Positions 36,169 to 40,835 of a stretch of 40,835 nucleotides of DNA are shown here, in pieces. Location: contig JANYHF010000078.1 in NCBI GenBank assembly GCA_025359185.1, positions 1 through 40,835 on the forward strand. Reading direction: 5' to 3'. The position numbers and the translations under genes were made by a program. Within the stretch, counting starts at the first letter, position 1. Each line of letters begins with the position of its first letter. This DNA comes from Hyphomicrobiaceae bacterium. GTDB lineage: Bacteria; Pseudomonadota; Alphaproteobacteria; Rhizobiales; Hyphomicrobiaceae. A model generated the notes under the pieces. That model saw only the letters and a list, made by a program, of their open reading frames with translations, had not been told where the DNA came from and made no database searches.

Positions 36169-37276
36169 GATGCTTGACCTGGACCGATGAGTTCGGGAAT
36201 TCGGTGTCGAGCGCGGTGAACGCGGAACAGGACATATCCTTTTGGCCAAGGCGCGACAACGACATCGCAACTTTCAAAAGGCTGTCGGGAGCCTTCTGGC
36301 CCGTACGGAAGGCTTTGTAACCCTTCAGGAAGGCGTCGGCGGCAGGCTTATACTGGCCACGGGCATAAAAACTCTGGCCCAGCCAGTAGTGGGCGTTGCT
36401 GGCCAGGGGAGCTTGCGGGAAGCGAACAATATAGTCGCGAAACGCGCCCTCGGCCCCGGCATAGTCCTGTTGCAGGATATGGCTGTAGGCTTGGTCGTAG
36501 GCGACCTGAGGATCGGCAGACGGGGCCTCGGGTGCCAGCGCAGCGACCTGATTGCTATCGGTTGTCACGCCTTGCGACGCACCAGTATTGTCCATCTGGG
36601 TGGCGGTATCGAATGTATCGGCCTGGCCCTGCGCCGCCGGATCGGCGTTGGATTGCTGCACTACTGTGGTTTGGCCAAAACCCGTATCGGCGTTGGCTGG
36701 CTGTTCACTTAGCGCGGCCGTGAGCGCGCTTTGCTTGCCGGGGACAACAGGTTGAAGGGCTGGCGCTTTGGGGGCCAACAAAGCTGCGGGTTGCTGGCGT
36801 CCAGCACTTTGTGCGCGCATTTGGTTGGCAAGGTCCGTGAGCTGCCCGCTCATCACTTGTAGCTGGGTTTCGAGCCGCCCGACCCGCACATCCAGATCGC
36901 CGCCGCCCGTTGACGCTGGCTCACCCGCCGCGTTGATGGACGGAACCGCACCGCCAGGACGGGTCTTGCTCATGGATTCGAGCGTTCCCACAACGACGTG
37001 AATATCGGCGATCTGCTCTTCCAGGTGACTGATGCGCTGGTTGGCTTCGCTTGTTGCGGACGGTGCAGCCACGTCGGCCTTTGGAGCCTTGGCCGCAGCG
37101 GCCGTCTTGACCTTCTGCGGCAACGGCTTCACCGGCTTTTGTGCGACACCGGCTGAAGGATCAGTCACTGGTGCAAAAATATCCTGCTCGGTCGCCGTTT
37201 GCGCCAAACATGGCTGTGCCGCGCCCAAAACCAAAGCACTCATGATAGCAAGTGACAGTGCAAAGCGCCTGAACAT
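36134..37276 (-). CDS. cpoB: Tol-Pal system cell division coordinator CpoB (YbgF)
   Basis: CpoB/YbgF is a periplasmic protein that connects outer-membrane constriction by Tol-Pal with septal peptidoglycan synthesis. From the ATG at 37276 (GGGGA upstream) it has 380 aa: a signal peptide ending near QPCLA, a coiled-coil segment (NQRISHLEEQIADIHVVVGT and VGRLETQLQVMSGQL), a long low-complexity linker, and C-terminal TPR-like repeats (about 258-380; AYDQAYSHILQQDYAGAEGAF, PLASNAHYWLGQSFYARGQY). It is longer than E. coli YbgF because of the linker. It lies about 110 bp after pal and overlaps tilS. Confidence 0.94.
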   Translation of the reverse strand: MFRRFALSLAIMSALVLGAAQPCLAQTATEQDIFAPVTDPSAGVAQKPVKPLPQKVKTAAAAKAPKADVAAPSATSEANQRISHLEEQIADIHVVVGTLESMSKTRPGGAVPSINAAGEPASTGGGDLDVRVGRLETQLQVMSGQLTDLANQMRAQSAGRQQPAALLAPKAPALQPVVPGKQSALTAALSEQPANADTGFGQTTVVQQSNADPAAQGQADTFDTATQMDNTGASQGVTTDSNQVAALAPEAPSADPQVAYDQAYSHILQQDYAGAEGAFRDYIVRFPQAPLASNAHYWLGQSFYARGQYKPAADAFLKGYKAFRTGQKAPDSLLKVAMSLSRLGQKDMSCSAFTALDTEFPNSSVQVKHLAQTERERTGC

Positions 37277-37387
37277 GCGGTTCCCCAAAAATCGCATTGC
37301 GGACCAGCCCCAACTTGCGGCCGACTGATATGTTAGACTTCTGCGCTTCCTTGGCCGTGTCAACCGGTGGTGAACGCTGGCGGCCCG

Positions 37388-37909
37388 TTAGGTTCCAGCG
37401 CGCTGGTTCAGCACCGTGACGACGCGCCGGTTCTGCGACCAGCACGAAATGTCATTGCAGACCGCGACAGGCCGCTCTTTGCCGAACGAAATCGTGCGGA
37501 CACGGGCGGCGTTAACGCCTTGGCTGGCCAGGAACGTGCGGACGGTTTCCGAGCGCTTGGCGCCAAGGGCGAGATTGTATTCGCGCGTGCCGCGTTCGTC
37601 GGCGTGGCCTTCGAGTGTGATGGTGTATTGGGGATATTTGCCCAGCCAGCTGGCCTGCGAGCGCAGTGTGTTTTGCGCGTCGGGCGTGAGGTCTGTGCTG
37701 TCAGTGGTGAAATAGACAATGTTGCCGACATTAACGGTGAAATCGCGTGAAGAGCCCGGAGTTACGGGGCCGTTGGGGTCGTTGCTGCCGTCGCCGATCA
37801 GGTTCGCGCTCGGATTTGGCACCTGGTTAGCGCAGCCCGCCAGAGCCATACCCAGCATCACGGTGAGGGCCACCGGCGCCAGTCTGCTCGCCCATTTGGC
37901 CAAACTCAT
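37388..37909 (-). CDS. pal: Peptidoglycan-associated lipoprotein Pal
   Basis: Pal is an outer-membrane lipoprotein that binds peptidoglycan non-covalently and interacts with TolB. From the ATG at 37909 (AGGGGAA upstream) it has 173 aa: a lipoprotein signal with lipobox LAGC, a linker, then an OmpA-like domain with NIVYFTTDSTDLTPDA and the peptidoglycan-binding motif TLEGHADERGTREYNLALG. Upstream open sequence to 37978 is unlikely to be translated. Unusually, about 720 bp separate it from tolB, with a CtrA box 155 bp before its start, so it probably has its own promoter. Confidence 0.96.
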   Translation of the reverse strand: MSLAKWASRLAPVALTVMLGMALAGCANQVPNPSANLIGDGSNDPNGPVTPGSSRDFTVNVGNIVYFTTDSTDLTPDAQNTLRSQASWLGKYPQYTITLEGHADERGTREYNLALGAKRSETVRTFLASQGVNAARVRTISFGKERPVAVCNDISCWSQNRRVVTVLNQRAGT

Positions 37910-38063
37910 ATCGTTTCCCCTGTTCTGCTGGTGGGCGGGCTTGGTGCAAAAACACCACTGCTCAACCGCACAGCTCAACCGCCTAATATAGGATAAAGCT
38001 TAGTCCCGGCATCGTGCGAAAGTGTGGCCGGGGCGTGACAAATATAGGATGACCGCTCCAAGG

Positions 38064-38078
38064 TTAACCAACGCTTAA
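38064..38078. promoter_or_regulatory. Consensus CtrA box upstream of pal
   Basis: TTAA (38064-38067), seven bases, TTAA (38075-38078) is an exact match to the CtrA consensus TTAA-N7-TTAA. It lies 155 bp upstream of the pal start codon in a long non-coding gap. With divK and pleD in the same window, cell-cycle control of pal is plausible. Confidence 0.6.
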
Positions 38079-38150
38079 CGGAGCGCCAATGGCCGAATTC
38101 CGGCCCCGAAATCGATTCGCGCGCTCCGGGACACACGTAAGCCCAGAAAG

Positions 38151-38203
38151 ACTGAAAGCCGCTCGCTCGACAGATGTCGCGGCGAAACGGCTTCCAGCTC
38201 AGT
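38151..38203. ncRNA. Nested stem-loop, possible structured RNA or terminator, between small lipoprotein gene and pal
   Basis: Three nested inverted pairs are visible: ACTGA/TCAGT outermost, AAGCCG/CGGCTT, and CGACA-GA-TGTCG at the tip, joined by asymmetric internal loops. There is no T tract on either side. It could terminate the tolB-side transcript, form part of the pal leader, or be a small RNA. I recognise no known family. Confidence 0.35.
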
Positions 38204-38261
38204 CTGTTGCAGGTTTTCCCCGAAAGGAGCCCCCCGCGAAGACTTAAATCTCAAACCGGCC

Positions 38262-38387
38262 TTAACGGCCGACCTGATCCATCATGACGATGGCGCCGAG
38301 CTTCATTGGCTCGTGCTCTTCACGACGGCATGCGCCGATCGTTGCAGCCACGGCGATGATGCTCGCGATGATGATGATGCCCTTCAT
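38262..38387 (-). CDS. Small lipoprotein-like protein (41 aa) between tolB and pal
   Basis: A 41-codon frame reads MKGIIIIASIIAVAATIGAC, then RREEHEPMKLGAIVMMDQVG and a final R, preceded by a strong ribosome binding site (AGGAG, 9 nt before the ATG). The hydrophobic core followed by IGAC and RR looks like a lipoprotein signal with the lipidated cysteine at position 20, leaving a mature peptide of only about 22 residues. I recall similar tiny proteins with a CRRE-like and PMKLG-like core in other Hyphomicrobiales, without known function. It lies about 245 bp after the tolB stop in the same direction. Confidence 0.75.
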   Translation of the reverse strand: MKGIIIIASIIAVAATIGACRREEHEPMKLGAIVMMDQVGR

Positions 38388-38631
38388 AGCCTTCTCTCCT
38401 CTGCTTCAGCGGCAATTGCCTTGTCCGGATTACCGGCGCTGCCCCACCAGTTCAAGCGGTTGGGACGGTTTAGGGCCCCTTTTCCACCTCAATGGTGCGC
38501 AAATGCAACGCCAGTGCTTAAGTCCCACCACAGTTTCTAGGATTCCGGGGTGGGTAAGGACAAATGCTCCCGAATACAGACCGGCAGCTCAACACGCCCT
38601 GGAGACTAAAAGAGCCGATTCCGGTAAAAGG

Positions 38632-39948
38632 TCAATTAATACGCGGCGACCAAGCAGGGTCAGAACCGAAATGAGGTGTGGGTATCTGGCGTTCATTATA
38701 GCCGGTTAGGTCCACCGTGAAGAGTTTGGGGCCGCCGCTAGCGCCCTGACTTTCGCGGAAAAACATCAGAACCCGGCCATTTGGCGCCCAGGTTGGCCCT
38801 TCATTATGGTAACCGCCGGTCAAAATACGCTCGCCTGAGCCATCGGGCCGCATGACGCCTATCAAAAACCGTCCATCGACCATCTTGGTAAAGGCGATGA
38901 GGTCGCCGCGCGGGGACCAGACGGGGGTGGAGTAGCGGCCGTCGCCTGTACTCAGGCGGCGCTGGCCCGAGCCATCGGCGTTCATGAGGAACAGCTGCTG
39001 GGTGCCGTCGCGGTCGCTCTCGAAGACGATCTGGCGCTGGTCGGGGGAATAGCTGGGGCCAGTATCGATGGCTTTGGAGGCCGTGATCTGTCGGCTTTGG
39101 CGCGATCCGACGTCGTATTCGAAAATGCTGGAAGAGCCGCCTTGCTGGAGGCTGAACAGCACCCGGCCGCCATCGGGGGAAAAACGTGGCGCAAAGGTCA
39201 TGCCGTCGAAGTTGCCTAGGAGCTGCCGCTGGCCGCTGACCAGGTCCTGCATGAAGACGTGCGGATTGCCTTTCTCATAGGCCGTGTAAACGATGGTCTG
39301 ATTGGCCGGAGAAAAGCGCGGCGTGAGGATGAGGTCCTTGCCTTGCGTCAATACGCGCAAATTGAATCCATCCTGGTCCATCACAGCCAGCCGCTTCACG
39401 CGGTTATCCTTGGCCCCGGTCTCATCAATAAACACCACCCGCGTATCGAAATAGCCCTTGTCGCCGGTCATCCGCTCATAGACCGCATCGGCAATGATAT
39501 GCCCTAGCCGCCGCCACGAATCGGCGCGCACCGCGAACTGCTGACCCGCCAGCTGCTTGGCCGTATAGGGGTCCCAGAGGCGGAATTCCGCCTTCACGCG
39601 CCCGTCCGGAAGCGTTCCGGCGCGGCCAACCAGCAGCACTTGCGCCGAAATCGCCTGCCAGTCGGGCATCCGCGGCGCTTTGTTGGGATCGCTGATCTGC
39701 TCGATGTAAGAGGCCGGATCGAGCGGGGCGAACAGCCCGGAGCGTTCCAGGTCGGCGGCAATCACACTCGACACATTGCCCGACAGTTCCCCATCCTGCG
39801 GATTACCCGGCACGAAAGGCGGGATGGCGATGCGCAGAGGGTTAATGTTGCCCTCGGTGACGGTGCCCTTCACCTGGGCGACAGCGGGGGCGATCTGCAC
39901 GCACACACATGCCAAAACCACGCACACAAGAGTCGACAGCGCGATCAT
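38632..39948 (-). CDS. tolB: Tol-Pal system beta-propeller protein TolB
   Basis: TolB is the periplasmic beta-propeller of the Tol-Pal system, which binds Pal and receives force from TolQRA to pull in the outer membrane at division. From the ATG at 39948 it has 438 aa: a signal peptide ending APAVAQ, an N-terminal alpha/beta domain ([24 protein letters not shown]), then WD40-like propeller blades with repeated [22 protein letters not shown] and [12 protein letters not shown] motifs. Starts at 40014 or 40017 in the same frame would lengthen the leader. tolQ, tolR and tolA, normally just upstream, are absent from the 890 bp remaining in the window; accessory sequence lies there instead. Confidence 0.95.
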   Translation of the reverse strand: MIALSTLVCVVLACVCVQIAPAVAQVKGTVTEGNINPLRIAIPPFVPGNPQDGELSGNVSSVIAADLERSGLFAPLDPASYIEQISDPNKAPRMPDWQAISAQVLLVGRAGTLPDGRVKAEFRLWDPYTAKQLAGQQFAVRADSWRRLGHIIADAVYERMTGDKGYFDTRVVFIDETGAKDNRVKRLAVMDQDGFNLRVLTQGKDLILTPRFSPANQTIVYTAYEKGNPHVFMQDLVSGQRQLLGNFDGMTFAPRFSPDGGRVLFSLQQGGSSSIFEYDVGSRQSRQITASKAIDTGPSYSPDQRQIVFESDRDGTQQLFLMNADGSGQRRLSTGDGRYSTPVWSPRGDLIAFTKMVDGRFLIGVMRPDGSGERILTGGYHNEGPTWAPNGRVLMFFRESQGASGGPKLFTVDLTGYNERQIPTPHFGSDPAWSPRIN

Positions 39949-40139
39949 ACCCGGCGATTCAGTGATGCCTCGCGATCGTTCGCGATCATTCCCGCACCTT
40001 TTGACTCTAACCATCACTCACGCCCCGCGAATCACTTGCACACGGCTACCTGAACCGTTAGCCAGCCACGGTTGCCGTGGCAAGCGAGACACACGACGGC
40101 ATCAAGGGGTTTTTGTGACGGGGGGTGGTTGGCAAACCC

Positions 40140-40209
40140 GGTGTCAGGCACCGGACGCCACCAGCCGACGCCATGACGCTCCAATCTCGCCCGTCCGGTG
40201 CCTGACACC
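40140..40209. repeat. GTGTCAGGCACC palindrome, copy 2 (upstream of tolB)
   Basis: GGTGTCAGGCACCGGACG (40140-40157) and its exact reverse complement (40192-40209) are 18-bp arms around a 34-bp spacer. The first 13 bases equal the arm of copy 1 at 31956-31984. It separates tolB from the toxin-antitoxin remnant. Confidence 0.8.
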
Positions 40210-40242
40210 CAGTCCGCCATGATGACTCCTGGGAACGCTGCC

Positions 40243-40440
40243 ATGTCCGATACTCTCGAACGCCGCGTGGAAGCTCTAGAAGCTGAACTCCGCGAACTCA
40301 AGACTGAGGTTCGGGCGAAGAAGCGTCCGCCCGATTGGACCAAAACGATTGGCTGGGCGAAGGATGATCCGCTCTATGAGGAGGCGATGCGGCTAGGCCG
40401 CGCTTACCGCGAGAAGCAGCGGCGCGATGCTGGTTCTTGA
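40243..40440 (+). CDS. Small antitoxin-like protein upstream of vapC remnant
   Basis: The 65-aa hydrophilic protein begins MSDTLERRVEALEAELRELK, a short coiled coil, followed by a basic region and a segment DWTKTIGWAKDDPLYEEAMR. Its 3' end overlaps the start of the VapC-like frame by 14 nt, the normal arrangement of an antitoxin before its PIN-domain toxin. Small coiled-coil antitoxins of this layout occur with VapC toxins, but I cannot name the family. It appears intact, although its toxin is broken. Confidence 0.65.
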   Translation: MSDTLERRVEALEAELRELKTEVRAKKRPPDWTKTIGWAKDDPLYEEAMRLGRAYREKQRRDAGS

Positions 40441-40712
40441 TACGGACCATATGTCGGAAATTGACCGGGGCTCTGCCTTGGGCAAGGCCTTGCTTAAAAG
40501 GCTGGAGTTCTGGCCGAGTGATCTCAACGGCAGATGCTCGCGACAAAAGTTCAGCGGATCGATTTTTGCGATATCGGAAGGAAGCCATCCGCATCGGTTC
40601 GATGGACCTGAAGATCGCGTGCATTGTCATGGCTCACGACTCCACGCTGCTCACGCGCAATGCTTCAGAGTTTGAGCGCGTGCCGAGGCTCAAACACGAA
40701 AATTGGCTTTGA
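40427..40712 (+). pseudogene. Decayed VapC-type PIN-domain toxin
   Basis: The first 27 codons from 40427 read MLVLDTDHMSEIDRGSALGK and so on, the start of a VapC PIN nuclease including its first catalytic aspartate. From about 40560 a different frame reads RKEAIRIGSMDLKIACIVMA, then HDSTLLTRNASEFERVP, the C-terminal half with further acidic residues, to the stop at 40712. About 55-60 central residues expected in a protein of about 130-140 aa are missing and the two halves are out of frame. An internal deletion is the simplest explanation, and the toxin should be inactive. Confidence 0.8.
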
Positions 40713-40717
40713 TGCAG

Positions 40718-40835
40718 CTAGGGCCTGTCGTCAGTTATGGGTTCGGGCTGGACGTGAGCGATTTTGGCCGAGGAGCAGGCGCTCGACGACGCAAGCCAAA
40801 TGGCTTGCTAGGACGAGCAACGCACTCATCGGCCA
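40718..40835. mobile_element. Possible insertion-sequence end at the window edge
   Basis: CTAGGGCCTGTCGTCAGTTA at 40718-40737 resembles terminal inverted repeats of IS5-like (IS427-group) elements, which insert at CTAG-type sites. Beyond it, on the minus strand, an open frame ending WPMSALLVLASHLACVVE and on to a stop near 40737 could be a transposase C-terminus. The element continues outside the window, so this is tentative. Confidence 0.35.

Larger units (their letters stand above)
37910..38261. other. Long pal leader region
   Basis: About 350 bp lie between the small lipoprotein gene and pal. They contain a perfect CtrA box (38064-38078), a nested hairpin (38151-38203) and no plausible coding frame. 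A promoter for pal is expected here; -35/-10 hexamers could not be assigned with confidence. Confidence 0.5.

Noticed and set aside
38284-38709. 141-codon plus-strand frame in the pal-tolB gap
   Set aside because: It is antisense to the small lipoprotein gene, which has a good ribosome binding site, and runs antisense into tolB; the translation is unremarkable.

Overview
This is a GC-rich window of housekeeping genes from an alphaproteobacterium, most probably a member of the Hyphomicrobiales (Rhizobiales). The evidence is the divK-pleD-rpmG block, an EipB/DUF1849 envelope protein, a DUF3572 protein, an alphaproteobacterial ClpS, a pyrB-pyrC pair whose dihydroorotase has lost its metal ligands, and the tolB-pal-cpoB-tilS-ftsH order. 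Most genes lie on the minus strand in tight runs, with many 4-nt stop/start overlaps. The placement rests on gene content and order read by eye, not on a search.

Layout. 1-348: no intact gene, but a diverged copy of the moaE 3' end behind a ParE-like start. 349-3087 (minus): D-Ala-D-Ala carboxypeptidase with SPOR domain, pgsA, moaD, moaE. 3516-6341 (plus): clpS-clpA, closed by a bidirectional hairpin shared with the convergent HIT gene. 6384-8770 (minus): glycerophosphodiesterase, FemAB-like GNAT protein, HIT protein. 8908-9765 (plus): EipB-like protein, with its stop abutting that of the convergent DUF3572 gene. 10261-12043 (plus): divK and pleD, the cell-cycle signalling pair, with a near-consensus CtrA box upstream. 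12044-12547: about 500 bp with no gene. 12548-19279 (minus): rpmG, then NUDIX, DUF983, rnr and topA (transcribed topA to NUDIX). 19554-23901: a small conserved plus-strand gene, then minus-strand dprA, plsY, pyrC, pyrB. 24181-25311 (plus): a GH3 N-acetylhexosaminidase with a twin-arginine leader. 25308-28061 (minus): mdh, ridA, sucC, separated by unusual long inverted repeats, and no sucD follows. 28237-28421: HicB antitoxin remnant. 28521-29652 (plus): prfB with the classical programmed +1 frameshift. 29754-31952 (plus): btaA-btaB for the phosphorus-free betaine lipid DGTS. 32036-32611 (plus): Uma2-family protein. 32690-39948 (minus): tolB, a tiny lipoprotein, pal, cpoB, tilS, ftsH. 40243-40835: an antitoxin-like gene, a decayed VapC and a possible insertion-sequence end.

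The genes fall into three themes: envelope building and upkeep (carboxypeptidase, PgsA, PlsY, EipB, Tol-Pal, BtaAB, GH3), protein and RNA quality control (ClpSA, FtsH, RNase R, RF2, TilS), and the cell-cycle phosphorelay (DivK, PleD). A perfect TTAA-N7-TTAA box in the long gap upstream of pal, together with the near match upstream of divK, suggests CtrA links the phosphorelay to division-coupled envelope constriction here.

No CRISPR array, prophage, tRNA or rRNA gene was found. I do not see a wholly new multi-gene system. The most worthwhile unexplained items are the roughly 720-bp pal-tolB gap (CtrA box, nested hairpin, 41-aa lipoprotein), the paired inverted repeats in mdh-ridA-sucC, and the GTGTCAGGCACC palindrome family flanking accessory genes.
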